Positions 1-9,704 of a stretch of DNA of 64,000 bases are shown piece by piece; the first letter of the stretch is position 1, and each line of letters opens with the position of its first letter. Origin of the DNA: Shewanella jiangmenensis (GTDB lineage: Bacteria; Pseudomonadota; Gammaproteobacteria; Enterobacterales; Shewanellaceae). A model generated the notes under the pieces. The model saw nothing but the letters and a program-made list of their open reading frames with translations. It had not been told where the DNA came from and searched no databases. The stretch lies in assembly GCF_018596335.1 (NCBI RefSeq), contig NZ_JAHEPS010000001.1, forward strand, positions 558,001 through 622,000, written 5' to 3'. The position numbers were made by a program, and so were the translations under genes.

Positions 1-445
1 CGGCGAGCACATCATCAATCATAATGCCAAAGCCGCCGTGGACCTTGGCATCCAGCACCCGAATTGGCCAGGGTTTGAGGATATCGAAAATCCTGAACAG
101 CACAAAACCCGCCACCAGCCAGACAATGCCGGCGGGCGCCGCAATCATGGTGATAAGAAGCCCGGCGACTTCATCCCATACGATGGCGCCGTGGTCATGC
201 ACGCCCATGTCTTTGGCTGCGCGGTCACAAATATAGACCCCGGCCACCACGGCAACAGCCGTCACCATGAGATACCAAAAAAGCGGCAACGGGCTTAGCA
301 GCAGATACAGAGGCACAGCCGCAAGGGTACCAAAGGTGCCCGGCGCTTTTTTGGCAAGCCCCGAGCCAAAGCCCAGCGCCAGAAAATGCCAGGGGTTACG
401 GAGTGAAAGGCGTTTTAGCGCCGCATCGTCACTGAAAATACCCAT
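1..445 (-). CDS. pgpA: Phosphatidylglycerophosphatase A, C-terminal part outside window
   Basis: The first 148 codons are visible and the 3' end runs off the left edge. PgpA dephosphorylates phosphatidylglycerophosphate in the inner membrane to make phosphatidylglycerol. The N-terminal region carries the family signature FGSGLAKKAPGTFGT, followed by a hydrophobic stretch (about residues 40-65) and the acidic motif DHGAIVWDEVAG. The ATG overlaps the thiL stop by one base (TGATG), so the two genes are translationally coupled at the end of the rib-nusB-thiL run, the usual gammaproteobacterial order. The assignment rests on these motifs and on synteny. Confidence 0.95.
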   Translation of the reverse strand, partial: MGIFSDDAALKRLSLRNPWHFLALGFGSGLAKKAPGTFGTLAAVPLYLLLSPLPLFWYLMVTAVAVVAGVYICDRAAKDMGVHDHGAIVWDEVAGLLITMIAAPAGIVWLVAGFVLFRIFDILKPWPIRVLDAKVHGGFGIMIDDVLA

Positions 446-1422
446 CAGAAATGCTCAAACCCTTTGTTAACCGGCGCAAATGGCTGACCATTAAAGCTGA
501 GTTTAAGGCCGCCGCCGGCACTGATTTGGCCGATGCGCACAAACTTCACCCCGGCGTGGGCCAGTGCTATTTCCAGCGCGCCGCGCTGCGCTTCCGGCAC
601 AGTAAAGAGGAGTTCATAGTCTTCACCGCCGGTAAGGGCATAACCGAGCGCCTCTTCAAGGGCAACCGACTCTTTCATCGCCGCAGACAGCGGCAGCTTG
701 TCGACCTCAATGGTAGCGCCCACATTGGAGGCATTGAGGATATGACCTATGTCGGATACAAGCCCGTCAGAGAGGTCGATTGCCGCAGATGCCAACCCGC
801 GCAGCGCCTGCCCGGCGAGCACCCGGGGCGTTGGCCGGTAATGGCGTTCAATCAAAAATTCACTGTGCTCCGGCGCCACCTTTTGGTTTGGCTGCGCTTG
901 TTGCCTGCCACGCAGCAGATCAAGTCCAAGCGCGGAGTCGCCCAGGGTGCCGGTCACGTAAATCCAGTCGCCGCTGCGGGCACCAAAACGGGTCAGGGCT
1001 TTACCTTCAGGTACCTGACCATTGACGGTCACGGCTATCACCTTCACCGGGCTTTGGGTGGTGTCACCGCCGATGAGGGCAATGCCGTAATATTCGGCCG
1101 CTTCAAACAGGCCCTCGCTGAAACCGGCAAGCCAGGCTTCATCCACCGAAGGCAGGCTGAGGCCAAGGGTAAACCAGGCGGGCTCTGCGCCCATGGCGGC
1201 CAAGTCCGACAGGTTTACCGCCAGCGCTTTGTAACCCAGCGCCCAGGCGGGCATATCGGCAAAAAAGTGCACCCCTTCAACCAGGGTGTCGCAGGAGATG
1301 GCCAGTTGTTTGTTTTCACTTGGCTGTACCAGCGCGCAATCGTCGCCGATACCGTGTTTAACATCGCGGCGCTGCGGGCCGCGGCCACAGAAGTATTGAT
1401 CGATGAGTTGGAATTCTTTCAC
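445..1422 (-). CDS. thiL: Thiamine-monophosphate kinase
   Basis: ThiL phosphorylates thiamine monophosphate to thiamine diphosphate using ATP. The product starting at GTG 1422 (VKEFQLIDQYF) is 325 aa, the normal family length. The open frame extends upstream to 1509, but that extension does not resemble ThiL, and a GGAAAAG stretch sits just before the GTG. The N-terminal GIGDDCA motif, the GGDTTQSP segment and the C-terminal GGEDYELLFTV segment are the metal and nucleotide binding signatures. It follows nusB by about 100 bp and overlaps pgpA by one base, so it is probably co-transcribed with both. Confidence 0.96.
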   Translation of the reverse strand: MKEFQLIDQYFCGRGPQRRDVKHGIGDDCALVQPSENKQLAISCDTLVEGVHFFADMPAWALGYKALAVNLSDLAAMGAEPAWFTLGLSLPSVDEAWLAGFSEGLFEAAEYYGIALIGGDTTQSPVKVIAVTVNGQVPEGKALTRFGARSGDWIYVTGTLGDSALGLDLLRGRQQAQPNQKVAPEHSEFLIERHYRPTPRVLAGQALRGLASAAIDLSDGLVSDIGHILNASNVGATIEVDKLPLSAAMKESVALEEALGYALTGGEDYELLFTVPEAQRGALEIALAHAGVKFVRIGQISAGGGLKLSFNGQPFAPVNKGFEHF

Positions 1423-1519
1423 TGCTTTTCCGGTGCAGAATAGAGAGTCTGCCAACCGGCCCATAGAAAAAATGAACACCCAGAAATGAAAAACGGCACC
1501 CGCAGGCACCGTCTGTCAT

Positions 1520-1924
1520 TTAGTTGCGCGCAACCAGCTTATCCAAAATGCCGTTAACGAACTTGTGTCCGTCTTCGGCACCGAAGGCTTTGGCCAGTTC
1601 GATGGCTTCGTTAATCGCCACCTTATAAGGCACATCCTTGCGGAAGGTCAGCTCATAAGCTGCGAGTCTGATGATGGCTTTCTCGACAGGAGAAACATCA
1701 TCGAACTCACGGTCGAGCAGCGGCTTAAGCTTCTCGTCCAGCTGAGCAGTTTTGGTTGCTACACCGGCAAACAATTCGCGGAAGTAAGACACATCCACTC
1801 CGTCCAGCTCTTGTTCGGTCAGGAACTCGTGCTCAACGTCGGCAACGTTGTTGCCGCTCAATTGCCAGGAATAGATGGCCTGGACCGCCAGACGACGGGC
1901 CTTACGGCGCTCTGAAGGCTTCAT
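1520..1924 (-). CDS. nusB: Transcription antitermination factor NusB
   Basis: A 134-aa all-helical protein with the basic N-terminus typical of NusB ([20 protein letters not shown]), which binds boxA RNA together with S10 (NusE) in rRNA antitermination. The conserved C-terminal segment [13 protein letters not shown] is seen here as [17 protein letters not shown], followed by [10 protein letters not shown]. It lies 14 bp downstream of ribH. The ribH-nusB pairing is a well-known conserved arrangement. Length and ends match the family with no sign of damage. Confidence 0.97.
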   Translation of the reverse strand: MKPSERRKARRLAVQAIYSWQLSGNNVADVEHEFLTEQELDGVDVSYFRELFAGVATKTAQLDEKLKPLLDREFDDVSPVEKAIIRLAAYELTFRKDVPYKVAINEAIELAKAFGAEDGHKFVNGILDKLVARN

Positions 1925-1938
1925 GGTTTTTCCTACTG

Positions 1939-2415
1939 TTACAGCTCTTTATCGATGACACTGAGCACGTTTACCATTTCCAGCAGACCCAGAGCAGCTT
2001 CGCCACCCTTGTTGCCGGCCTTGGTACCTGAGCGCTCAATGGCTTGCTCGATGGTATCTGTGGTCAATACACCAAAAGATACCGGGGTGTTGAACTCCAG
2101 AGAAACCTGGGCCAAACCCTTGTTGCACTCACCGGCAACAAAATCGAAGTGTGGCGTGCCGCCGCGGATCACAGCGCCGAGGGCGATAATGCCGTCAAAC
2201 TTGCCGGAAGCGGCAACTTTTTTGGCAGCCAGAGGCAGCTCGAAGGCACCGGGAACGCGTACAACAGTGATGTTGTCTTCGCTCACCTGACCGAAACGCT
2301 TGAGTGTGTCGATGGCGCCAGACAGCAGGCTCTCGACCACAAAGCTGTTAAAGCGTGATACCACGATGGCCACTTTGGCTGATTTGGCTTCGATTTGACC
2401 TTCTAAAATGTGCAT
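1939..2415 (-). CDS. ribH: 6,7-dimethyl-8-ribityllumazine synthase
   Basis: This is the penultimate enzyme of riboflavin synthesis. It condenses the ribityl pyrimidine with 3,4-dihydroxy-2-butanone 4-phosphate and assembles into an icosahedral or pentameric lumazine synthase. The 158-aa protein shows the core motif [15 protein letters not shown], with the catalytic His in TPHFDF, and the C-terminal [18 protein letters not shown] phosphate-binding segment, then [10 protein letters not shown]. It sits between ribBA and nusB. Unlike the other gene joints in this run it has a roughly 190 bp leader with its own likely promoter. Confidence 0.97.
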   Translation of the reverse strand: MHILEGQIEAKSAKVAIVVSRFNSFVVESLLSGAIDTLKRFGQVSEDNITVVRVPGAFELPLAAKKVAASGKFDGIIALGAVIRGGTPHFDFVAGECNKGLAQVSLEFNTPVSFGVLTTDTIEQAIERSGTKAGNKGGEAALGLLEMVNVLSVIDKEL

Positions 2416-2490
2416 TCTCTCACCTGGTTAAGCTAGGGCACCCGGCTTGGTGCAATCCGCCCGGACGGGTCCGGGGCAAAAGTGGCGCAT

Positions 2491-2500
2491 ATCATACCAC
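2491..2500 (-). promoter_or_regulatory. Probable extended -10 promoter for ribH-nusB-thiL
   Basis: On the minus strand the ribH leader contains TGTGGTATGAT, an extended -10 element; the -35 match is poor. Between it and ribH lies a GC-rich palindrome (CCGGAC..GTCCGG near 2461-2474) that could fold in the leader RNA. I see no FMN riboswitch consensus here. This is a motif reading only. Confidence 0.4.
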
Positions 2501-2609
2501 AGCCTTTTGCCCCAATCGCCACTCTATTTGAATGAATCGCAATTTAAATATTGCGTCCAGTGAAGCAGCCCAAGCCCACGCAGCAGGCTGGCCCGGGCGC
2601 CTGGGTTGG

Positions 2610-3716
2610 TTATTCGCCTGAAACGTACTCGGTCACTTCAAGGCCAAAGCCCGACAGTGAGTGGTACTTCTTGGGCGAACTCAACAGGCGCATCTTGTGT
2701 ACGCCAAGGGATGACAATATCTGCGAGCCGACACCCACACGGCGGGAGGTACCCTGCCACTTGGCGGGTGCGGCGGCCACGCCTTGGTCTTCAGCTTCGA
2801 AGGCTTTGACTTTGGCGAGAATGTCGCTGCTGTGCTCACGGTTACCAAGAATAACCAGCACGCCGCCTTCACTGCCGATACGGGCCATGGCCTTTTCCAG
2901 CGGCCAGGAGCGTTCCTGATCCCGCTCTGAGTGGAGGATATCGTTGAAGGTGTTGGTCAGGTGCACCCGCACCAGCACGTTATCCTGCACCTCACCTTTA
3001 ACCAGCGCGTAGTGCAGCTCGTTATCTATGGTGTCGCGGAAGGTGTGCATCATAAACTCGCCAAAACGGGTTGGCAGCTTGCAGCTTGCTTCACGCACTA
3101 CCGTGGTTTCGGTGTTGTTGCGATATTCAATCAGGTCGGCAATAGTGCCAATCTTGATGCCGTGCTTCTCGGAGAACTTTTCCAGATCCGGACGACGGGC
3201 CATGGTGCCGTCTTCATTGAGAATTTCAACAATTACGCCGGACGGCTCAAGGCCTGCCAAGCGTGCCAAGTCGCAACCGGCTTCGGTATGGCCAGCGCGG
3301 GTCAGTACCCCGCCTTCCTGGGCCATCAGCGGGAAGATATGGCCGGGCTGCACCAGATCGGATGCCTTGGCATCTTTGGCCACAGCGGCCTGAATGGTCA
3401 CGGCGCGGTCGTGGGCGCTGATACCTGTGGTCACGCCACGGGCGGCTTCAATCGACACGGTGAAGTTGGTGGTGAACTGAGCGTTGTTATTGGTCACCAT
3501 CAGCGGCAGATTCAGCTGCTGGCAGCGGGCGCGGGTCATGGTCTGACAGATAAGACCGCGGCCGTGGGTGGCCATAAAGTTGATGGCTTCGGGAGTCACA
3601 AGCTCGGCAGCCATGATGAGGTCGCCTTCGTTTTCCCTGTCTTCATCGTCCATCAGAATAACCATTTTACCCTGACGAATGTCTTCGATGATTGCTTCGA
3701 TACTGTGTAGCGCCAT
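2610..3716 (-). CDS. ribBA: 3,4-dihydroxy-2-butanone-4-phosphate synthase with degenerate GTP cyclohydrolase II-like domain
   Basis: The product is 368 aa from the ATG at 3716; longer upstream frames lack family similarity. The N-terminal half is an intact RibB domain with [24 protein letters not shown] and [14 protein letters not shown], and makes the four-carbon precursor from ribulose 5-phosphate. The C-terminal half follows a RibA fold ([26 protein letters not shown]), but the zinc-binding cysteines expected in the RVHSEC..CDCG region of true GTP cyclohydrolase II are absent: the segment reads [21 protein letters not shown] cyclohydrolase II activity is therefore unlikely from this protein, and a separate RibA is expected elsewhere. 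It lies between ribE and ribH. Confidence 0.93.
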   Translation of the reverse strand: MALHSIEAIIEDIRQGKMVILMDDEDRENEGDLIMAAELVTPEAINFMATHGRGLICQTMTRARCQQLNLPLMVTNNNAQFTTNFTVSIEAARGVTTGISAHDRAVTIQAAVAKDAKASDLVQPGHIFPLMAQEGGVLTRAGHTEAGCDLARLAGLEPSGVIVEILNEDGTMARRPDLEKFSEKHGIKIGTIADLIEYRNNTETTVVREASCKLPTRFGEFMMHTFRDTIDNELHYALVKGEVQDNVLVRVHLTNTFNDILHSERDQERSWPLEKAMARIGSEGGVLVILGNREHSSDILAKVKAFEAEDQGVAAAPAKWQGTSRRVGVGSQILSSLGVHKMRLLSSPKKYHSLSGFGLEVTEYVSGE

Positions 3717-3745
3717 TGTAAGACCTTTATGTTCTTTTAAGAGTG

Positions 3746-3816
3746 ATGTGAATTTTAGCGGCCTGTGGGCCAAAAAACAGGGCCGGGCGCACAAAGCGGT
3801 GCTTTGGCTGACCCGG
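3746..3816 (-). terminator. Possible hairpin terminator or attenuator between ribE and ribBA
   Basis: On the minus strand GCCGGGTCAG.. can pair with ..CGCCCGGC and is followed by CCTG and a run of six T. It could end or attenuate transcription from ribDE before ribBA. The loop is long, so this is a weak call. Confidence 0.35.
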
Positions 3817-3829
3817 CGAACAAGCGTAT

Positions 3830-4483
3830 TCAGCGCATAAAGCCGCTGCGGGCAAGCAAATCCATGGTCACGCCGCCGGATGCCTTGTCGTCACTGCGCT
3901 GCATCAAGCGCTCAAGGTAACGGGCAATCTGGTCGACTTCGAGATTAACCTTATCGCCCACCGCCAAGTCGATAAGCGTGGTTTCACCCGCGGTGTGCGG
4001 CACTATGGTGAGGCGAAATCGGCTGCCGTCCACCTCGTTGACCGTGAGGCTCACGCCGTCGATGGTGATAGAACCCTTGTGGGCGATGTAGCGGGCAAGC
4101 TCAGCGGGCGCGTCGAGCCAGAATTCAATGGCCTTGCCAAGCGGGCTGCGGCTAACTACCACAGCGCGGCCATCCACATGACCGCTGACCAGGTGACCAC
4201 CCAGGCGGGTTGTTGGGGTAACGGCCTTTTCGAGGTTCACCGGCTGGCCGGGGCGATACTCGCCAAAGCCGGTCAGCTTCACGGTTTCGGCAGATACATC
4301 CGCCACATAACCATCGGCGAGACACTCAACCACGGTCAGACACACGCCATTGGTAGCGATACTGTCGCCAAGGCGCACGTCCGATAAGTCCAGTTTGCCA
4401 CTTGCCACGGTCAGGCGAATATCGTCGCCCTTGCGGTCGATGCGTCGTAATTTGCCAACGGCTTCAATGATCCCGGTAAACAT
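3830..4483 (-). CDS. ribE: Riboflavin synthase (alpha subunit type)
   Basis: Riboflavin synthase dismutates two lumazine molecules into riboflavin and the ribityl pyrimidine. The 217-aa protein begins with the diagnostic [10 protein letters not shown] and has the two-lobe internal duplication. Lobe one carries [11 protein letters not shown] and [11 protein letters not shown]; lobe two carries [14 protein letters not shown] and FRLTIVPHT. It is 26 bp downstream of ribD and clearly part of the same transcript. It is named ribE or ribC depending on the convention. Confidence 0.96.
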   Translation of the reverse strand: MFTGIIEAVGKLRRIDRKGDDIRLTVASGKLDLSDVRLGDSIATNGVCLTVVECLADGYVADVSAETVKLTGFGEYRPGQPVNLEKAVTPTTRLGGHLVSGHVDGRAVVVSRSPLGKAIEFWLDAPAELARYIAHKGSITIDGVSLTVNEVDGSRFRLTIVPHTAGETTLIDLAVGDKVNLEVDQIARYLERLMQRSDDKASGGVTMDLLARSGFMR

Positions 4484-4509
4484 ACATCCTCTTTCAGCGT
4501 GGGGCAGAC

Positions 4510-5652
4510 TCAGGCAAGCGTAAAGCTAAAGCGCCAGTCCTGACCAAGTTTACGCTCATCAATAAGCTTAAGACCCGGCAGCTCGGCCATGGTCTGATAA
4601 TCGGGCAGCTGCAGCATGTCGCGGCCATGGCTGCCAAGAAGTTTAGGCGCCTGATACAGCACCAGCTCATCACAAAGCCCGGCACCAATAAAGGCGCCTG
4701 CCAGCGTGCCACCGGCTTCCACCAGCACCCGGTTACAGTTTTCACCGAGGTGATTGAGGAGTGCGGCAAGGTCGATACGGCCATCACTGCCCGGCAAGGT
4801 CAGACAGGTGACAAATTCCGGCAGCGACTGCAAAAAATGCGCATCGTAGGGCGCGGTGGATACCAGCAAAATCGGGCCTGCGATGCCAAAGAGTTTGGCG
4901 TTGGCACTCATGCGCTGTTTGCTGTCGAGCACAACACGAATGGGCTGGATAAGCTCGGCTTCGGTGAGATTATTGCCCAAGCTGCCAAGCTCGCCATGGC
5001 GCACATTAAGGCTCGGGTCATCCAAAAGCACAGTATCAATGCCGGTAATAAGAGCGCAGGATTTGGCGCGAAGCCTTTGCACATCACGGCGCGACTCGGG
5101 GCCGGTTATCCATTTCGACTCGCCGCTTGAGAGCGCGGTTTTGCCATCAAGACTGGCACCGACCTTTACCGTAACAAAGGGGCGTCCGCGTTCCATCCGC
5201 GATAAAAAGCCCGGGTTAAGCGCCCGTGCCTCGGCTTCCATCAAGCCGTGGGCCACCTCGATACCGGCGTCATTCAGCAGCTTAAGTCCCCGCCCCGCCA
5301 CCTGCGGATTCGGGTCGGTCATGGCGACAACCACTCGCTTAAGACCATGTTCTGTCAGGGCTTTGGCACAGGGAGGTGTACGGCCATAGTGGCTGCAGGG
5401 TTCGAGCGTGACATAGGCGGTAGCGCCGCGGGCGCGGTCACCGGCTTGTCTCAGTGCATGCACCTCGGCGTGGGGGCCACCGGCGCGGATATGCCAGCCT
5501 TCACCGACAATGTCACCTGTGTCATTCACTATCACACAGCCCACATTCGGATTGGGGCGGGTGGTGTACTGGCCCCGTTTGGCCAGCATGATGGCGCGGG
5601 CCATCATGGCATGGTCGAGGGAAGAAAATTGGCTGTTGGCAGGGTTACTCAT
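4510..5652 (-). CDS. ribD: Bifunctional diaminohydroxyphosphoribosylaminopyrimidine deaminase / 5-amino-6-ribosylamino uracil reductase
   Basis: RibD carries out the second and third steps of riboflavin synthesis. In this 380-aa product the N-terminal deaminase has the zinc site HAEVHAL and the paired-cysteine motif TLEPCSHYGRTPPCAKAL. The C-terminal reductase domain starts near residue 150 with VTVKVGASLDGKTAL and ends with the ACGGTL-type segment, here VEAGGTLAGAFI. About 115 bp separate it from nrdR, which is upstream on the same strand, a pairing seen widely in proteobacteria. Confidence 0.96.
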   Translation of the reverse strand: MSNPANSQFSSLDHAMMARAIMLAKRGQYTTRPNPNVGCVIVNDTGDIVGEGWHIRAGGPHAEVHALRQAGDRARGATAYVTLEPCSHYGRTPPCAKALTEHGLKRVVVAMTDPNPQVAGRGLKLLNDAGIEVAHGLMEAEARALNPGFLSRMERGRPFVTVKVGASLDGKTALSSGESKWITGPESRRDVQRLRAKSCALITGIDTVLLDDPSLNVRHGELGSLGNNLTEAELIQPIRVVLDSKQRMSANAKLFGIAGPILLVSTAPYDAHFLQSLPEFVTCLTLPGSDGRIDLAALLNHLGENCNRVLVEAGGTLAGAFIGAGLCDELVLYQAPKLLGSHGRDMLQLPDYQTMAELPGLKLIDERKLGQDWRFSFTLA

Positions 5653-5767
5653 TTGGGTCTGTCGCTGCTGTGTTCCAATTGGTATTGCAATTTAAGGCTT
5701 TTACGCGTGTTGCCTGTTATATCTCGCGCCTGACGGCTGCTGGCGCTTGACAGCTTCTGGTGCTTGA

Positions 5768-6217
5768 TTACTTCTGCAGCTTTGCGATGGCCTCACCGAA
5801 CTCCGACACGTCTTCAAAGGCGCGGTAAACGGAGGCAAAGCGGATATAGGCCACCTTGTCGAGCTCAATCAGGCTTTCCATCATCAGGTTGCCAATCATT
5901 TCGCTTGGCACTTCCCGCTCGCCGGTGGCGCGCAGGGTCGATTTAATCTTGTTCATCGCCTGCTCTATCTGATCGATGGAAACAGGACGTTTTTCAACGG
6001 CTTTGAGCATACCACTGCGCAGCTTTTCTTCATCAAAGGGCTGACGGGTGCCATCACGCTTAATCACCCTTGGCATGACCAGCTCAGCACCTTCAAAGGT
6101 GGTGAAACGTTCATGGCATTCGGTGCATTCGCGGCGGCGACGAACCTGATGGCCTTCGCCCACCAGTCGGGAGTCAATCACCTTGGTGTCGGTTGCGTTG
6201 CAAAAAGGACAATGCAT
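5768..6217 (-). CDS. nrdR: Transcriptional repressor of ribonucleotide reductase genes
   Basis: NrdR senses ATP/dATP and represses nrd operons by binding NrdR boxes. The protein is the standard 149 aa. A zinc ribbon at the N-terminus ([23 protein letters not shown]) is followed by an ATP-cone domain ([18 protein letters not shown]..). It is the first gene of the minus-strand rib cluster, starting about 47 bp after the glyA terminator hairpin, so it must have its own promoter in that short gap or depend on readthrough. Confidence 0.97.
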   Translation of the reverse strand: MHCPFCNATDTKVIDSRLVGEGHQVRRRRECTECHERFTTFEGAELVMPRVIKRDGTRQPFDEEKLRSGMLKAVEKRPVSIDQIEQAMNKIKSTLRATGEREVPSEMIGNLMMESLIELDKVAYIRFASVYRAFEDVSEFGEAIAKLQK

Positions 6218-6262
6218 TAAGCCTCCTCAATTCCGCTCTGGGGAAAATGGCTTCGCCGGCGC

Positions 6263-6293
6263 AAAAAAATGGCCGCTGAAGCAGCGGCCATGA
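6263..6293 (-). terminator. Rho-independent terminator of glyA
   Basis: On the minus strand GGCCGCTG-CTT-CAGCGGCC is followed by ATTTTTTTG, a perfect 8-bp stem with a U-run, lying 27 bp after the glyA stop. Confidence 0.9.
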
Positions 6294-6319
6294 GTGTAAC
6301 CTATTTATCGCTTAAACAG

Positions 6320-7573
6320 TTAGCCGTAAACAGGGAAACGGCTGCACAGTGCCAGCACCTGATCTTTCACACGGGCAATCACGCTTTCATCTTTGGCGTT
6401 GTCCAGTACGTCACAGATCCAGCGAGTCAGCTCACGGGCTTCGGCTTCTTTAAAGCCGCGGCGGGTGATGGCTGGGGTACCGATACGGATACCGGAGGTG
6501 ATAAATGGCGAACGTGGGTCGTTTGGCACTGAGTTTTTGTTCACAGTGATGTTGGCAGCCCCCAGCGCGGCATCGGCTTCTTTACCGGTCAGCTCACGGC
6601 CAATCAGATCAACCAGCATCAGGTGGTTGTCGGTGCCGCCGGAAACGATTTTGTAACCGCGCTCGAGGAACACTTCCACCATGGCTTTGGCGTTGGCCAC
6701 AACCTGCTGCTGATACACCTTGAACTCAGGCTCCAGCGCTTCTTTGAAGGCTACCGCTTTACCGGCGATAACGTGCATCAGCGGGCCGCCCTGACCACCT
6801 GGGAATACAGCTGAGTTCAGCTTCTTGTACAGGTCTTCGTCGTTGGCAGCAGACAGGATGATACCGCCACGTGGACCGGCCAGGGTCTTGTGGGTGGTAG
6901 AAGTGACAACGTGGGCGTGTGGAACCGGGTTTGGATACACACCGGCGGCTACGAGGCCAGCCACGTGGGCCATGTCCACAAACAGGTAAGCGCCAATCTT
7001 GTCGGCGATTTCACGCATGCGGGCCCAGTCAACGATGCCTGAGTAAGCGGAGAAACCGCCAATCATCATCTTTGGCTTGTGCTCAAGCGCCAGACGCTCC
7101 ATTTCGTCGTAGTCAATCTTACCGGTTTCATCGATACCGTAAGGAATGATGTTGTACAGCTTGCCGGAGAAGTTAACCGGTGAGCCGTGGGTCAGGTGAC
7201 CACCGTGGGCCAGGTTCATGCCCAGTACAGTGTCACCTGGCTTGAGCAGGGTCATGTACACGGCGCTGTTGGCCTGAGAGCCGGAGTGTGGCTGTACGTT
7301 GGCAAAAGTGGCGCCGAACAGTTCTTTGGCGCGCTCGATGGCCAGGCTTTCCACGATGTCGACATATTCGCAACCACCGTAGTAACGCTTACCTGGATAA
7401 CCTTCGGCGTACTTGTTGGTCAGCTGTGAGCCCTGAGCCTGCATCACGCGGGGTGAGGTATAGTTTTCAGAAGCGATGAGCTCAATGTGCTCTTCCTGAC
7501 GACGGGTTTCGTCTTCAATCGCCTTGAACAGCTCTGGATCATAGTCGGCAATATTCATGGTCTTCTTCAGCAT
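6320..7573 (-). CDS. glyA: Serine hydroxymethyltransferase
   Basis: This PLP enzyme interconverts serine and glycine while loading one-carbon units onto tetrahydrofolate. It is 417 aa, the normal length. Visible hallmarks are [15 protein letters not shown] near the N-terminus, [18 protein letters not shown], the PLP-lysine motif [15 protein letters not shown], and [19 protein letters not shown]. The [15 protein letters not shown] start matches gammaproteobacterial GlyA. It is monocistronic by appearance: a strong terminator follows, and a roughly 270 bp intergenic region separates it from the divergent ettA. Confidence 0.98.
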   Translation of the reverse strand: MLKKTMNIADYDPELFKAIEDETRRQEEHIELIASENYTSPRVMQAQGSQLTNKYAEGYPGKRYYGGCEYVDIVESLAIERAKELFGATFANVQPHSGSQANSAVYMTLLKPGDTVLGMNLAHGGHLTHGSPVNFSGKLYNIIPYGIDETGKIDYDEMERLALEHKPKMMIGGFSAYSGIVDWARMREIADKIGAYLFVDMAHVAGLVAAGVYPNPVPHAHVVTSTTHKTLAGPRGGIILSAANDEDLYKKLNSAVFPGGQGGPLMHVIAGKAVAFKEALEPEFKVYQQQVVANAKAMVEVFLERGYKIVSGGTDNHLMLVDLIGRELTGKEADAALGAANITVNKNSVPNDPRSPFITSGIRIGTPAITRRGFKEAEARELTRWICDVLDNAKDESVIARVKDQVLALCSRFPVYG

Positions 7574-7847
7574 TGGTCACTCCAGCTGGCAAATCTTATA
7601 GGTAGGGTTGCGCGGTATTCTACTCTGCAATCTGCCACAAGCCCAGCCGCAATATCATGAAAATCCGTCGCACAGCCAATGACAGTGTTTCATGTTGAAA
7701 ACAAGTCATCCCCAGCCTTTTACCGGGCACATCTGGAGAATGGCGCCCCGAATTGATAAACTTCGGCCAATTTTATGTGTGCAGATACGTGCATGCGTGC
7801 AAGTCACACTTCCGCTCACAAAACACGCCCAAATATAGAGAGACGCC

Positions 7848-9515
7848 ATGGCTCAGTTCGTTTACAGCATGCTCAGGGTTGGCAAAATTGTGCCGCCCAA
7901 GAAGCAAATCCTTAAAGACATCTCCCTAAGCTTCTTCCCCGGCGCCAAAATCGGTGTGCTGGGTCTGAACGGCTCGGGTAAATCCACCTTGCTGCGCATC
8001 ATGGCCGGTATCGACACCGAAATCGAAGGTGAAGCCCGCCCAATGCCAGGTCTCAAGATTGGCTACCTGCCACAGGAGCCACAACTTGACCCGAATCAAA
8101 CCGTGCGTGAAGCCATTGAAGAAGCCGTTGGCGATGCCAAGCGCGCCCTGACCCGCCTCGATGAAGTGTACGCCGCCTATGCCGATCCGGACGCCGACTT
8201 CGATGCGCTGGCCAAGGAGCAAGGTGAACTCGAAGCCATTATTCAGGCACAGGACGCCCATAACCTCGACAACATCCTCGAGCGCGCCGCCAATGCGCTG
8301 CGTCTGCCAGACTGGGATGCCAAGATTGAAGTGCTGTCGGGTGGTGAGCGCCGCCGTGTGGCCATCTGCCGCCTGCTGCTCGAAAAACCTGAAATGCTGC
8401 TCCTTGACGAACCTACCAACCACCTGGACGCCGAGTCTGTGGCCTGGCTTGAGCACTTCCTGCAGGAATACTCAGGCACTGTTGTGGCCATTACCCACGA
8501 CCGTTACTTCCTCGACAACGCCGCCGGTTGGATTCTGGAACTCGACCGCGGCGAAGGTATCCCATGGCAGGGCAACTACTCGAGCTGGCTTGAGCAGAAA
8601 GACGCCCGTCTGAAGCAGGAAGCCGCCACCGAGAGCGCCCGTCAGAAGACCATCGCCAAGGAACTTGAGTGGGTGCGTCAGGGTGCCAAGGGCCGTCAGT
8701 CCAAGGGCAAGGCGCGCATGAACCGCTTTGAAGAGCTCAACAGCAACGATTACCAGCGCCGCAACGAGACCAACGAGCTGTTCATTCCGCCCGGACCGCG
8801 TCTTGGCGACAAGGTTATCGAAGTGCGTAACCTCACCAAGAGCTACGGTGACCGCGTCCTTATCGACAACCTGTCCTTCAGCGTGCCCAAGGGCGCCATT
8901 GTCGGCATCATCGGTGCCAACGGTGCCGGTAAATCGACCCTGTTCCGTATGCTGAGCGGCGCAGAACAGCCAGACAGCGGTGAAATCGAAGTAGGCGAAA
9001 CCGTGAAACTGGCGTCGGTTGAGCAGTTCCGCGACTCGATGAACAACAAGGCCACCATTTGGGAAGAAATTTCCGGCGGTCAGGACATCATGCGCATCAA
9101 CAACCTGGAAATCCCAAGCCGCGCCTACGTGGGCCGCTTTAACTTCCGCGGCGCCGATCAGCAAAAGATCATCGGTACTCTCTCGGGTGGTGAGCGCAAC
9201 CGTGTGCATCTGGCCAAGCTGCTGCAGGCCGGCGGCAACGTGCTCTTGCTCGACGAACCGACCAACGATCTGGACGTGGAAACCCTGCGTGCTCTCGAAG
9301 AAGCGCTGCTGGAATTCCCCGGCTGCGCCATGGTGATTTCGCACGACCGTTGGTTCCTCGACCGTATCTGTACCCACATCCTCGACTATCGCGATGAGGG
9401 TCAGGTGAACTTCTACGAAGGTAACTACACCGAGTACTCTACCTGGCTGAAGAACACCTACGGCACAGATGTGGTTGAGCCGCACCGCCTCAAGTACAAG
9501 CGCATGACCAAATAA
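7848..9515 (+). CDS. ettA: Energy-dependent translational throttle protein EttA (ABC-F ATPase)
   Basis: EttA is a ribosome-bound ABC-F protein that gates the first elongation step according to the ATP/ADP ratio, binding at the E site. The 555-aa product has two ABC domains: Walker A GLNGSGKST with signature LSGGERRRVAICR, and Walker A GANGAGKST with signature LSGGERNRVHLAK, each followed by a LLLDEPTN Walker B. Between them is the long helical P-site tRNA interaction linker rich in Lys, Arg and Glu. There are no membrane segments. It is monocistronic, followed by a strong terminator. Confidence 0.97.
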   Translation: MAQFVYSMLRVGKIVPPKKQILKDISLSFFPGAKIGVLGLNGSGKSTLLRIMAGIDTEIEGEARPMPGLKIGYLPQEPQLDPNQTVREAIEEAVGDAKRALTRLDEVYAAYADPDADFDALAKEQGELEAIIQAQDAHNLDNILERAANALRLPDWDAKIEVLSGGERRRVAICRLLLEKPEMLLLDEPTNHLDAESVAWLEHFLQEYSGTVVAITHDRYFLDNAAGWILELDRGEGIPWQGNYSSWLEQKDARLKQEAATESARQKTIAKELEWVRQGAKGRQSKGKARMNRFEELNSNDYQRRNETNELFIPPGPRLGDKVIEVRNLTKSYGDRVLIDNLSFSVPKGAIVGIIGANGAGKSTLFRMLSGAEQPDSGEIEVGETVKLASVEQFRDSMNNKATIWEEISGGQDIMRINNLEIPSRAYVGRFNFRGADQQKIIGTLSGGERNRVHLAKLLQAGGNVLLLDEPTNDLDVETLRALEEALLEFPGCAMVISHDRWFLDRICTHILDYRDEGQVNFYEGNYTEYSTWLKNTYGTDVVEPHRLKYKRMTK

Positions 9516-9530
9516 GCCATCGCGCACCGC

Positions 9531-9563
9531 TAAAAAAGGAGACCCTGGGTCTCCTTTTTTATT
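9531..9563 (+). terminator. Rho-independent terminator after ettA
   Basis: AAAAAAGGAGACCC-TG-GGTCTCCTTTTTT is a perfect stem with A and T tracts on both sides, so it may act in both directions. Confidence 0.93.
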
Positions 9564-9704
9564 TCTTTCAGATTCAATTAATTAACCATTTGTCTTTGCC
9601 ATCGTTTTTATCTCTTTTCTTTCTCTATCCCCTGCCCGCGCGTTTAAGGCACAGTTATAATCGGCGCAAATCAGATCCCTGATACTGACAATAAGAGGTA
9701 GGGT

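Noticed and set aside
2416..2609. FMN riboswitch in the ribH leader
   Set aside because: The conserved RFN-element segments are not visible; only a simple GC hairpin and a likely -10 element are present.
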